A stretch of 16,689 nucleotides of DNA from Methanolobus sp. UBA474 (GTDB lineage: Archaea; Halobacteriota; Methanosarcinia; Methanosarcinales; Methanosarcinaceae), in NCBI GenBank assembly GCA_002501695.1, contig DANZ01000025.1, forward strand, positions 26,190-42,878. The letters are read 5' to 3'. The stretch's first letter is position 1, and every line of letters begins with the position of its first letter. Below the pieces are notes generated by a model. The model was not told the DNA's origin, did no database searches, and worked only from the letters and a program-made list of their open reading frames with translations. A program made the translations under genes and the position numbers. Shown piece by piece: positions 1 through 7,572 of the stretch.

Positions 1-101
1 ACGTCCATCTGTCTCTGTTTCAGGGCCGCCATTATTCCCATGGACACGGTGGTTTTTCCGACACCGCTGTGTGTTCCGGCGAGCAGTATAGTTCTTGTCA
101 T
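1..101 (-). CDS. cfbB: Cobyrinate / Ni-sirohydrochlorin a,c-diamide synthase, N-terminal fragment
   Basis: Only the first 33 codons lie in the window; the gene runs off the left edge. The product begins MTRTILLAGTHSGVGKTTVS, a P-loop (GTHSGVGKTT) typical of the CbiA/CfbB/CobB amidotransferase family. These enzymes use ATP and glutamine to amidate the a and c acetate side chains of cobyrinate (cobalamin route) or Ni-sirohydrochlorin (coenzyme F430 route in methanogens). The fragment cannot tell CbiA from CfbB; CfbB is favoured only because the rest of the window looks methanogenic. A related dethiobiotin-synthetase-like P-loop protein is less likely but possible. There is no clear Shine-Dalgarno site before the ATG, and a TATA-like element sits about 26 bases upstream, so the mRNA may be leaderless. 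It is divergent from moaA. Confidence 0.72.
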   Translation of the reverse strand, partial: MTRTILLAGTHSGVGKTTVSMGIMAALKQRQMD

Positions 102-184
102 GCAGGGTACTTTGTCAAATATGTATATAGTATTATTCCCGCATTATTCAAAACGGTTAAATAAAGAATGTCTATCTACCTACT
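102..184. promoter_or_regulatory. Divergent promoter region between cfbB/cbiA and moaA
   Basis: This 83-base AT-rich gap separates two divergent genes. A TATA-like TATATAC element centred near 127 (read on the minus strand) is about 26 bases before the minus-strand ATG at 101. A second TATA-like element, TTAAATAA near 155-162, is about 27 bases before the plus-strand ATG at 185. Archaeal TATA boxes sit about 25-30 bases upstream of the transcription start, so both mRNAs could begin at or very near their start codons. The lack of a good ribosome site for either gene agrees with this. The assignments are by eye. Confidence 0.45.
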
Positions 185-1120
185 ATGAATTCCTCCGGGC
201 CGCGCAGGACACTTACCGATCCTTTCGGGCGTACGGTAAAGAGTCTGAGAATGTCAATCACCAACAGGTGTAACCTTAATTGTATCTACTGTCATAACGA
301 AGGCGACCAGGGAAGCACCGGGGAGATGCCGCTTGAGACAATTGTTAATATTGTTAGAGCTGCCGCAGGATTTGGTGTGGACCGGCTCAAGATATCCGGG
401 GGTGAGCCTCTTATAAGGGAAGATCTTGAAGAGATAATATCCGCACTGCCTTCCTTGAGGGATGTGTCCCTGACGACCAATGGCACACTGCTGAAAGGCA
501 GGGCAGGAGCATTGAAGGAGGCAGGACTGGACAGGGTGAACATAAGCCTGGACACCCTTGATCCTGGTAAGTTCAGGATGATCACCAATTGCAAGCGTAA
601 CATCCTTCCGAATGTCCTCGAAGGCATCGATGAGGCGGTTACGGCAGGCCTCACTCCTGTTAAAATAAACATGGTGCTTCTGAAAAATATCAACGAGGCA
701 GAGATCGGGGAGATGCTGGAGTTCACAAAAGGTTACAAAGGCAATGTCATTCTACAGCTCATCGAACTGATGGACTTCAGGGGTGCAGCCCCATATCATG
801 TGGATGCGGACCTGGTTGAGGAAAAATTGCTGCAACATGCCACCGACGTCACGACGCGCACCATGCACCACAGGAAGAAATACATTATAAATGGTGCAGA
901 GGTCGAGTTCGTACGCCCTGTGGACAATACGGAATTCTGCGCAAACTGCAACCGGCTACGTGTAACTGCTGACGGTAAGCTCAAGCCTTGTTTGCTCGTT
1001 AATAATAACCTTGTGGATGTCTCAAATGCAAGTCCTGCTGAGCTGCCTGGACTGTTGCAGCTTGCTGTGAGCAAAAGAGTGCCTTTTTACAACCGTAATA
1101 CTTGCGGGCAGGAGAAATAA
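185..1120 (+). CDS. moaA: GTP 3',8-cyclase MoaA (molybdenum cofactor biosynthesis)
   Basis: A 311-residue radical SAM enzyme that converts GTP to 3',8-cyclo-7,8-dihydro-GTP, the first step of molybdopterin synthesis. This cofactor is used in methanogens by formylmethanofuran dehydrogenase. The N-terminal SAM-binding [4Fe-4S] cluster ligands are the CX3CX2C motif C29, C33 and C36. The glycine-rich SAM motif SGGEP is at 71-75. The second, substrate-side cluster ligands are C252, C255 and C269 in the FCANCNRLRV...KPCL region, which distinguishes MoaA from other radical SAM proteins. Length is normal for archaeal MoaA. The tail lacks the double glycine end seen in bacterial forms (it ends CGQEK). 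The ATG at 185 has no obvious ribosome site. The stop is 2 bases from the start of the next small gene, suggesting co-transcription. Confidence 0.95.
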   Translation: MNSSGPRRTLTDPFGRTVKSLRMSITNRCNLNCIYCHNEGDQGSTGEMPLETIVNIVRAAAGFGVDRLKISGGEPLIREDLEEIISALPSLRDVSLTTNGTLLKGRAGALKEAGLDRVNISLDTLDPGKFRMITNCKRNILPNVLEGIDEAVTAGLTPVKINMVLLKNINEAEIGEMLEFTKGYKGNVILQLIELMDFRGAAPYHVDADLVEEKLLQHATDVTTRTMHHRKKYIINGAEVEFVRPVDNTEFCANCNRLRVTADGKLKPCLLVNNNLVDVSNASPAELPGLLQLAVSKRVPFYNRNTCGQEK

Positions 1121-1122
1121 AA

Positions 1123-1275
1123 ATGGAAGTAGAACTGATAGTTGACGGGAAGATGATCGAGATCAATCGCTTCGTCCAGGAGATCCTGGGAAGTACTGTG
1201 CTGGGTGCTGCCGGTACTCTGCGCGGGGTCGAAGAGGACTGTACAGAGGTTGTCATTAAAATTAAAAAAGATTGA
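1123..1275 (+). CDS. Small conserved-looking protein of unknown function (50 aa)
   Basis: A 50-codon ORF starting 2 bases after the moaA stop. The product begins MEVELIVDGKMIEINRFVQE and ends in a basic IKIKKD tail. A GGAG ribosome site within the last moaA codons (gcaggagaaataaa) is well placed before the ATG, which supports real translation and coupling to moaA. The pattern of a short strand (VELIVDGKMIEI), a helix (RFVQEILGSTVLGAAGTL) and a second strand (EVVIKIKK) suggests a compact alpha/beta fold. No cysteine pair or known catalytic motif is visible (one Cys only), and there is no membrane segment. Position alone would suggest a role near molybdopterin synthesis, but this is weak. I do not recognise the family. 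Confidence 0.75.
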   Translation: MEVELIVDGKMIEINRFVQEILGSTVLGAAGTLRGVEEDCTEVVIKIKKD

Positions 1276-1320
1276 GATAAGTCCCTGAACAACGGTTATC
1301 TTCGGCCGCCCTGACCCTGC

Positions 1321-2109
1321 TCATATCAGGTGTTCTATCTCTGAGAGATCAACGGGGGATGTTGCATCCAGCGATAGCGGTGTGACTGAGATATGTCCTT
1401 TCTGCACCAGTGCATTAACGTCAGTGCCTGCATCGTCCATTGTGGAAAGGCCTCCGGCTATCCAGTAATAAGGCCTGCCCCGGGGGTCGTATCTTTCTTC
1501 CACTTCGGTCCTGAACAGTTTTCTGGCAAGGCGTGTGATCTCTATCTCCGTATCCATTTCCACTACATGCGGTATATTTATGTTGAGCAGGTCCACTTTG
1601 TCCGGGAGGCCATACCTGAGCACATTTTTTGCTATCCTGTTCACAACTTTGATAGCTACATCAAAATCATGCACATAATCCCGGTTGTCATCGAACTTCA
1701 GACCCTCTTCCTTTACCTGGATGGAAGCTGCTATGGCAGGGATCCCATAACTTGCTCCCTCAAGAGCCGCACCGATGGTGCCTGAAGTGGTCACGGTATC
1801 AGTGCTTATATTCTCGCCGATATTAAAACCTGAAAGTATGAGGTCCGGCTTTTCCTTCATTATGGTGAAAATGCCTATAATGACTGAATCTGTCGGCGTT
1901 CCTCCTACCGCATTGACCTCGATACCGTCAACCTGTGTCCGGGTGACCCTCAAAGGTTCAAAAATGGAGATCGAACGTCCGACACCGCTTTGCTGCATCA
2001 TGGGTGCGGACACGGTGACATCACCAAGATCTGCCACACTTCTGTAGGCAGCTCTTATTCCTGAGGAGTATACTCCATCATCGTTGGTAAGCAGGATTTT
2101 ACTGGGCAT
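1321..2109 (-). CDS. surE: 5'/3'-nucleotidase SurE
   Basis: A 262-residue acid-phosphatase-like nucleotidase of the SurE family, which removes phosphate from nucleoside 5'- or 3'-monophosphates using a divalent metal. The metal-binding signature is complete: the N-terminal ILLTNDDG motif gives D10 and D11, S41 lies in QQSGVGRSIS, and N96 in LSGFNIGEN. The conserved GTPTDSV segment is at 70-76. Length is typical of the family. The ATG at 2109 has an AAGGT-like site 5 bases upstream, and a TATA-like TTTTAAGA element lies about 26 bases upstream on the minus strand. The gene converges on the moaA pair with a 45-base gap, so it is a separate unit. Confidence 0.95.
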   Translation of the reverse strand: MPSKILLTNDDGVYSSGIRAAYRSVADLGDVTVSAPMMQQSGVGRSISIFEPLRVTRTQVDGIEVNAVGGTPTDSVIIGIFTIMKEKPDLILSGFNIGENISTDTVTTSGTIGAALEGASYGIPAIAASIQVKEEGLKFDDNRDYVHDFDVAIKVVNRIAKNVLRYGLPDKVDLLNINIPHVVEMDTEIEITRLARKLFRTEVEERYDPRGRPYYWIAGGLSTMDDAGTDVNALVQKGHISVTPLSLDATSPVDLSEIEHLI

Positions 2110-2255
2110 GACATACCTTCTGCAGATATGTATCTTAAAACTAATGGTGATAATTTCTCTTTAAAGACGAGAGGTTCCGGGGACTAACTAGAAGCAAGGG
2201 AAAAATACGAAAAGCGCAGGAAAGAAAAATGAATGAAACATTCTGGACCAGAGCG

Positions 2256-2283
2256 AAAAACATGCAGGGGGTGCATGCCTGCA
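2256..2283 (-). terminator. Hairpin plus T-tract terminator after the 138-aa gene
   Basis: Read on the minus strand, a six-base stem TGCAGG / CCTGCA (positions 2283-2278 and 2268-2263) with a nine-base loop is followed two bases later by five T (2260-2256). It starts 9 bases after the stop codon at 2293. Archaeal transcription commonly ends at oligo-T tracts; the hairpin is an added feature. It would keep transcription of the small hypothetical pair from entering surE. Confidence 0.5.
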
Positions 2284-2292
2284 ATCAATACC

Positions 2293-2709
2293 TTATACGT
2301 TGGCGAAGACTCTCTTTTTGTCCCTGGAATGCAAGCATGCATCAGAGCCTTCCGGAAGGTCCGCGAGAGCTTTTACTTTTCCGATAACCTCAATGTCATC
2401 ACTTATAGCATCCAGCTTGCTTATTATTTCTATAATGGTCTCATTCTGCTCTTCACTGAAGCATTTATTGTCCCTTACGATCTCAAGCAGTATCGAGGCA
2501 TCGTCCAGTACCTGTGCGGCTATCGTTCTCTCCATGTACTGTTTGGCGGTTAAGGAATCATTTCCTTTAAGTGTCAGGTTGAACTCATTTAGCTGAGTTT
2601 CAAAAAGCCCTACATCATAATGGGCACTCCTGAATATCTTTTTAGAATAGTCTGCCCTGTAGACCTGTTTCGAATTCTTCAGGACCTTTAGGAATTTTTT
2701 ATAGTCCAT
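2293..2709 (-). CDS. Hypothetical protein, 138 aa
   Basis: An unrecognised, mostly helical, soluble-looking protein. It begins MDYKKFLKVLKNSKQVYRAD with a basic N-terminal helix, has a polar middle (DSLTAKQYMERTIAAQVLDDASILLEIV), and an acidic stretch (SKLDAISDDIEVIGK) before a basic tail. No signal peptide, membrane segment, metal motif or catalytic signature is visible. A GAGG ribosome site stands 5 bases before the ATG, supporting the start and the reality of the gene. It lies 69 bases downstream of another unknown minus-strand gene and ends at a terminator-like hairpin, so the two may form one transcript. An overlapping plus-strand ORF (2233-2553) has no comparable support. Confidence 0.7.
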   Translation of the reverse strand: MDYKKFLKVLKNSKQVYRADYSKKIFRSAHYDVGLFETQLNEFNLTLKGNDSLTAKQYMERTIAAQVLDDASILLEIVRDNKCFSEEQNETIIEIISKLDAISDDIEVIGKVKALADLPEGSDACLHSRDKKRVFANV

Positions 2710-2778
2710 TATGCCTCGTTACGTATCTGAGCTCCTTTATGGAACATGCTCGTTTCTTCATGCCTGCACTGTGCGATA

Positions 2779-3072
2779 TCAGAGACTTTTGCTTAATGAC
2801 CTGCGCCTGAACTCCATATTTATTTCAGACTCAGCTGAAATGGATGTGAAGGTCTTTACTGCATTATATGTTTCACTGAACTGTCCGCCATTGACATCGT
2901 AATCGTTTTCGATGTCGATACCATAGTCCTTGTTCTCTTCTACGATAGGATCGCAGAGATATACTTGCAGAGTACCTTCCGCGTCCATGAAAACAGAAGG
3001 CCTTGCTCCGGAGTTGTTGTACTCTTCGACCAATCCTCTAAATATTAAAGACATGTACCGCATTGATTCCAT
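2779..3072 (-). CDS. Hypothetical protein, 97 aa (115 aa from an upstream GTG)
   Basis: An unrecognised small acidic protein. From the ATG at 3072 it begins MESMRYMSLIFRGLVEEYNN, contains a strand-rich segment (PSVFMDAEGTLQVYLCDPIV), an acidic stretch (EENKDYGIDIENDYD) and a basic end (EFRRRSLSKSL). The acidic stretch could bind a cation, but this is only suggestive. The ATG at 3072 was chosen because GGTGA, complementary to the archaeal 16S tail, lies 7 bases upstream. A GTG at 3126 would add 18 residues; a TATA-like TAAATAAAA element about 25 bases further upstream would put the transcript start close to that GTG, so the longer form as a leaderless product is possible. It precedes the 138-aa gene on the same strand. 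Confidence 0.6.
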   Translation of the reverse strand: MESMRYMSLIFRGLVEEYNNSGARPSVFMDAEGTLQVYLCDPIVEENKDYGIDIENDYDVNGGQFSETYNAVKTFTSISAESEINMEFRRRSLSKSL

Positions 3073-3231
3073 TGAGTCATCACCATGTATGCAATTTCCT
3101 GACCATGCATTTATAGGTAATGTCACTGATTTTCTACTTATGGACTTTTATTTAGTACGTTATGTTCATAATATTGTTACTGCAGACCTATCTCTACAAT
3201 CGATTCGCTAGTTGCCTACATGACAAGGGAT

Positions 3232-3349
3232 GTATATTTATATTACTGCTCTTATTATTCATTCCGGGTCTGTTATGATAAGAAATGTTTTTAATCATTG
3301 GGGTGTACTTGGAAGAATAAATTTCATGAAAGGATCATCTAAGTTGGAG
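3232..3349 (+). promoter_or_regulatory. Candidate alaS promoter and leader
   Basis: A TATA-like TATATTTATATT lies at 3233-3244, which would give a start near 3265 and a leader of roughly 90 bases. A strong GGAG site at 3346-3349 stands 5 bases before the alaS ATG. Within the leader an eight-codon ORF (ATG at 3326, stop at 3350-3352, product MKGSSKLE) overlaps the ribosome site and ends 2 bases before alaS. The rest of the 3127-3354 gap shows no gene or RNA that I recognise. The promoter is assigned by eye. Confidence 0.4.
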
Positions 3350-3354
3350 TAATT

Positions 3355-6132
3355 ATGCTTGAGGATGAGTATCAACTTGATTTTTTTTCCGAAAACGGTT
3401 TTGTCCGTAAGCAATGTTCAAAATGCGGAAAATTCTACTGGACGCGTGACTCTGATCGGAATACCTGCGGGGATGCCCCGTGTGACCCATATTCATTCAT
3501 TGGAAGCCCCGTCTTTAACAGGAAGTTCGACCTTGCCGGGATGAGAGAGTATTATCTTAAGTTCTTTGAGGACCGGGATCATACCAGGCTTGAAAGATAT
3601 CCGGTAGTTGCCAGGTGGAGGGACGATATCTATCTTACAATAGCATCTATAGCGGACTTCCAGCCTTTTGTAACATCAGGTCAGGTCCGTCCTCCCGCCA
3701 ATCCTCTGACCATCTCCCAGCCATGCATACGTCTCTCGGACCTTGACGCCGTGGGAAGGAGCGGCCGCCACCTCACAACCTTCGAGATGATGGCTCACCA
3801 TGCCTTCAACAAAAAAGGCGAGGAGATATACTGGAAGGAGAGGACAATGGGTTTGTGCGATGAGCTTCTCAATTCGCTCGGAGTTGATCCCCAGGCCGTC
3901 ACGTACAAAGAGGAACCCTGGGCAGGCGGCGGGAACGCCGGTCCGTGTGTTGAGGTTCTCATAGGCGGCCTTGAGGTTGCAACACTTGTGTTCATGGACC
4001 TGGAGCAATCAAGGGAAGGGAATATCCCTATCAAGGGAGAGAATTACCGCAAGATGGACAACTACATCGTTGACACGGGTTATGGCCTTGAGCGTTTTGT
4101 ATGGGCTTCCAAGGGATCACCTACGATATACGACGCAGTCTTCCCCGGCATTGTCAACGAACTCATGCAGCTCGCAGGCCTTGAGCATCAGATCGATGAT
4201 CCGGAATATGCCAACATCCTTGCCCAGAATGCACGCCTTGCCGGGCTCATGGACGTGAGCGAGAAGGCAAACCTCCTCCAGCTTCGCAAACAGGTTGCAT
4301 CCAGCATAGGGACCACTGCAGAAAAACTATCCGCCATTATGGAGCCTGTGGAAAACGTATACGCTATCACGGACCACACACGCTGCCTGACCTTCATGCT
4401 GGCTGACGGTGTCATTCCATCTAATGTGAAAGCAGGTTATCTTGCACGTCTCGTACTGCGCAGGACCCTCCGCATGATGAAGGACATGGACATCAATGCT
4501 TCCCTTTCAGATATCGTGAGTATGCACATCAAGAACCTGCCGGAATATCCGGAGTTCTCTAAGAAGTTTGATGTCATTGAAGATATCCTTGCCCACGAGG
4601 AGCGGAAATTCGATGAAACGCTTGAGCGCGGCAGACGCATGATCCAGAAATCTGCCAAACAATACAAGTCCGCAGGCGAGAAGATACCCCTCCCAACACT
4701 TATTGAGATGTATGACAGCCATGGCATACCTCCTGAGATATCAAAGGAAGCTGCAGCCGAGATGGGTGTGGAGGTAGACCTTCCGGATAATTTCTATTCA
4801 CTTGTTGCAGAGGGTCATAGTAAGGCCGAGGCAAAAGAGGAAAAAGTGTTCCCCTACATGGAGCGCGTGGAGAAGCTGCCCAAGACAAAACGCCTCTTCT
4901 ATGATGAGCCCACAAGGATGAAATTCGAGGCTGTCGTGCTGGACCTATTTGACAACCATCTGGTGCTTGATACTACGCTCTTCTATCCGGAGGGTGGCGG
5001 ACAGCCTGCAGACCACGGGACCATAACTGTCTATGATAATGTCCTGAACGTTATTGATGTACAGGTAGCCAATGGTGTGATAGTGCACATCATTGACGGG
5101 ATGGAGGATGAGCTTCACCTGAGGAAGGGCGACCTTGTAGTTGGCAAGGTCGACGAGGAAAGGAGGATGGCCCATGCCTGCCATCATACTGCGACACACA
5201 TAGTGAACGACGCAGCAAGGAAGGTGCTTGGTGACCATGTATGGCAGACAGGTGCGCAGAAGACCACGGAACGTGCCCGACTGGACATATCTCATTACAA
5301 GCGCATCACTCCCGATGAACTGAACCGGATAGAGCTGATAGCCAATCGCACTGTTATGGAGAACCAGCGTGTTACGGCTGAATGGATGGACAGGGTCGAT
5401 GCAGAGAAGAAATATGGTTTTGGCCTGTACCAGGGAGGAGTCCCGCCGGGCAACAGGATACGCGTCCTCAAAGTGGCGGATGATATCGAGGCATGCGGAG
5501 GCACCCACTGCACCAGCACAGGTCTTGTAGGTCCGATAAAGATGCTCAGGACCGAACGTATCCAGGACGGTGTCGAGCGTATCGAGTATGCTGCGGGCCT
5601 TGCTGCGGTGAGGGCCACACAGAAGATGGAAGCCTGCCTGAGCGAGTCCGCAGAGGCCCTGAGGGTTCTGCCTGAGCAGCTGCCTGTGACCATTGATCGT
5701 TTCTTCAATGAATGGAAAGAATTCAAAAAGGATAACGAGCGGCTGAAAGAAGAACTTGCGCATCTGCGTGTGGACCGGATGGCAGATAACTCCAGCGTAA
5801 TCGGAGGAATGCGCGTAGTAGCTGAAATGATCCCCAATGCGGACGTGGATGAACTTGTCAAGATCGCAGGAGGGCTTTCAGCAAATAAGGATATCATCGT
5901 CATCCTTGCAAGTGACTGTGGTGGCGTGAAGATCGTCGCAGCTGCGGGTGAAGATGCTCTCAAGGCGGGTGCGGATGCCGGAAAGATCGTTGCCCTTATG
6001 TCCGGGATAGTTGGCGGTGGCGGTGGCGGTCGTCCAAACATGGCACGCGGCGGAGGCACTGATCCCCTCAAGATCGATGATTCGCTAAAAAGCGGTATAG
6101 CCCTGCTCAGACAGCAGCTGAAGGTGGACTGA
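3355..6132 (+). CDS. alaS: Alanyl-tRNA synthetase (archaeal type)
   Basis: A 925-residue class II synthetase that charges tRNA-Ala with alanine and hydrolyses misacylated Ser/Gly-tRNA-Ala. Archaeal AlaS proteins carry an N-terminal Cys-rich extension, seen here as C21, C24, C38 and C43. The aminoacylation core follows (SIADFQPFVTSG near 97-109, and the GGGNAGPCVEV and DTGYGLERFVW regions). The editing domain shows the zinc-binding HHTATH at 610-615 and CGGTHC at 714-719. A coiled segment (EWKEFKKDNERLKEELAHL) leads into the C-Ala domain with its glycine-rich SGIVGGGGGGRP near 883. All parts are present and the length is normal, so the gene is intact. The ATG has a GGAG site 5 bases upstream. 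The stop overlaps the GAGGT ribosome site of the next gene, 8 bases away, implying co-transcription. Confidence 0.97.
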   Translation: MLEDEYQLDFFSENGFVRKQCSKCGKFYWTRDSDRNTCGDAPCDPYSFIGSPVFNRKFDLAGMREYYLKFFEDRDHTRLERYPVVARWRDDIYLTIASIADFQPFVTSGQVRPPANPLTISQPCIRLSDLDAVGRSGRHLTTFEMMAHHAFNKKGEEIYWKERTMGLCDELLNSLGVDPQAVTYKEEPWAGGGNAGPCVEVLIGGLEVATLVFMDLEQSREGNIPIKGENYRKMDNYIVDTGYGLERFVWASKGSPTIYDAVFPGIVNELMQLAGLEHQIDDPEYANILAQNARLAGLMDVSEKANLLQLRKQVASSIGTTAEKLSAIMEPVENVYAITDHTRCLTFMLADGVIPSNVKAGYLARLVLRRTLRMMKDMDINASLSDIVSMHIKNLPEYPEFSKKFDVIEDILAHEERKFDETLERGRRMIQKSAKQYKSAGEKIPLPTLIEMYDSHGIPPEISKEAAAEMGVEVDLPDNFYSLVAEGHSKAEAKEEKVFPYMERVEKLPKTKRLFYDEPTRMKFEAVVLDLFDNHLVLDTTLFYPEGGGQPADHGTITVYDNVLNVIDVQVANGVIVHIIDGMEDELHLRKGDLVVGKVDEERRMAHACHHTATHIVNDAARKVLGDHVWQTGAQKTTERARLDISHYKRITPDELNRIELIANRTVMENQRVTAEWMDRVDAEKKYGFGLYQGGVPPGNRIRVLKVADDIEACGGTHCTSTGLVGPIKMLRTERIQDGVERIEYAAGLAAVRATQKMEACLSESAEALRVLPEQLPVTIDRFFNEWKEFKKDNERLKEELAHLRVDRMADNSSVIGGMRVVAEMIPNADVDELVKIAGGLSANKDIIVILASDCGGVKIVAAAGEDALKAGADAGKIVALMSGIVGGGGGGRPNMARGGGTDPLKIDDSLKSGIALLRQQLKVD

Positions 6133-6140
6133 GGTTCAAG

Positions 6141-7481
6141 ATGATCCCAGGGGAGATAAGGCAGTTCTTCTCTTCCCAGTTCGGGAAGTCCCTTGTCATC
6201 AAAGGCAAGCCGGGAACGGGCAAGACCACATTCGTATTTGAGATACTGCATGAACTGTGCCCTGGCGGTAACTGCATTTACATCTCTCCCCGGATAGACA
6301 AGTCCTCATCCTATGGAAAGTTTCCCTGGATAGAAGGGGATTTTAACAACAATGAGGATTTCCTGCGGATGCTTGCCTCCCGAATCAAGGCCATCTGGGA
6401 ATCAAGTGACTCAAAACCGATGATAGCTGTCGATTCCATTGATTCGCTGAGCATCGCGACCACACGATCGGCGCACTGGCAGGAAAACAAGTTCGAACTG
6501 GAACGCCTTCTGCTGGATTTCTCGAGAAAGGTAAATGCAGATATTGTGATGATAACCGAGCAGACGGATATTGAATCGCTGGATTATCTTGTTGACGGGG
6601 TCCTGGCGGTCGAGACTCTGGAGATGGCAGGGAGCGATATCCGCAAGATCCACCTGCTCAAGTTGCGCGGGGTCGGTATGTCCCAGTCCAGGTACCTGTT
6701 CACGCTGCATAATGGTGTGTTCACAAGTTTTGAGCCATTCCGGGTTTCCTATCCTGAAAGGACCATAATACCATCTCCGGTGCCTGACCCCACCCACAGT
6801 AAAATATCCACCGGCAGCCCTGACTTTGACGAGATGCTGGGCGGAGGGTACCAGAAAGGCAGTTTCAACCTGTTCGAGATCACAAGCGGTGTCGGAGATT
6901 CATTTTACAGCATCCTGCTGCCGACATTTATAAATCACCTGAATCTGGGCAGGGCCATGCTTAGCATACCTACGGAAGGTACCAGCGTTGAGACCGAGAT
7001 GCGGATGATATCTCCATTCACAAATGAGGCCGATTTCCTCCGGCAGTTCAAGGGGTTTGAGATCCGTGACCAGAAGGGGCGCATTCCACCTTACGTAGAG
7101 GCATTTTCCGGCAATCTCTACAAAGACATGGAGATATTCTATCAGTCAAAACACGACATGATGCGCCAGCATGGCTCGCTTCTGCTTGATTATATCGGTC
7201 TTGACAGTATGGAGTACAGCTATGGCTGGGAGAACATAGGCGCTGTTATAGGGCAGATCGCCTCTGTCACAAAGACCACGGAGAATGTTGTTGTTGCCGT
7301 TGCAAAGCATGGTCAGAAGATCACTGATTCTGTGGCACATATGGCCACGACGCACTGGAAATTTGAGAATGTGGATAAGACCCTTGTGATGTACGGTATC
7401 GTTCCAAAGACCGGGATGTATGTAGCCCTGCTCGATTTTGGCTCCGGCTATCCTCAGGTCAGACTGGTTCCCATCAAATGA
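6141..7481 (+). CDS. Tandem KaiC/RecA-like ATPase with a degenerate second P-loop
   Basis: A 446-residue soluble protein with two KaiC-like halves. The first has an intact Walker A, GKPGTGKTT at 22-30, and a Walker B, MIAVDS at 94-99, followed by the KaiC-style LLKLRGVGMSQSRYLFTL segment near 172-189. The second begins with a KaiC-type entry, STGSPDFDEMLGGGYQKG near 223-240, but its P-loop position reads EITSGVGDSF with no GKT, so it probably does not hydrolyse ATP; a Walker B-like LLLDYIG remains. GvpD/RAD55-like proteins of methanogens have this general type of P-loop domain. Its role is unknown: a regulatory or signalling ATPase is the reasonable guess. It starts 8 bases after alaS, with GAGGT 5 bases before the ATG, and is followed by an oligo-T end. 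Confidence 0.8.
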   Translation: MIPGEIRQFFSSQFGKSLVIKGKPGTGKTTFVFEILHELCPGGNCIYISPRIDKSSSYGKFPWIEGDFNNNEDFLRMLASRIKAIWESSDSKPMIAVDSIDSLSIATTRSAHWQENKFELERLLLDFSRKVNADIVMITEQTDIESLDYLVDGVLAVETLEMAGSDIRKIHLLKLRGVGMSQSRYLFTLHNGVFTSFEPFRVSYPERTIIPSPVPDPTHSKISTGSPDFDEMLGGGYQKGSFNLFEITSGVGDSFYSILLPTFINHLNLGRAMLSIPTEGTSVETEMRMISPFTNEADFLRQFKGFEIRDQKGRIPPYVEAFSGNLYKDMEIFYQSKHDMMRQHGSLLLDYIGLDSMEYSYGWENIGAVIGQIASVTKTTENVVVAVAKHGQKITDSVAHMATTHWKFENVDKTLVMYGIVPKTGMYVALLDFGSGYPQVRLVPIK

Positions 7482-7495
7482 TGTATTGCCCGGCC

Positions 7496-7501
7496 TTTTT
7501 T
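7496..7501 (+). terminator. Oligo-T end of the alaS-KaiC-like unit
   Basis: Six consecutive T just after a GC-rich CCCGGCC, 15 bases beyond the stop of the KaiC-like gene. Oligo-T tracts are sufficient signals for archaeal RNA polymerase, so transcription probably ends here before the next gene. Confidence 0.5.
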
Positions 7502-7572
7502 GCAACACACCCCAAACATTAATAAGAACATAGGACTAATATTTACAAAACAAGTTTAAAAGGTAAATGATA

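Noticed and set aside
1274..1303. AGATAA/TTATCT inverted arms between the 50-aa gene and surE, as a bidirectional terminator
   Set aside because: The six-base stem is AT-rich with a long 15-base loop and no T-tract, too weak to claim.
2233..2553. Plus-strand open frame of 106 codons opposite the 138-aa hypothetical gene
   Set aside because: It lacks a ribosome site and crosses the terminator-like hairpin, while the minus-strand gene has a GAGG site at proper spacing.
3127..3354. Possible tRNA, riboswitch or T-box-like element before alaS
   Set aside because: No cloverleaf, conserved riboswitch core or stable extended hairpin was found by eye; T-box elements are bacterial.
4945..5763. Minus-strand open frame of 272 codons inside alaS
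   Set aside because: It overlaps the zinc-motif editing domain of alaS and has no credible start context or family.
5998..6063. Glycine-rich run in AlaS as a low-complexity insertion
   Set aside because: A glycine-rich loop at this point belongs to the normal C-Ala domain.
5295..6251. Long minus-strand open frame (318 codons) antisense to alaS
   Set aside because: It lies opposite intact alaS with all its motifs, has Ser/Arg/Ile-rich composition typical of an antisense shadow, and shows no recognisable domain.
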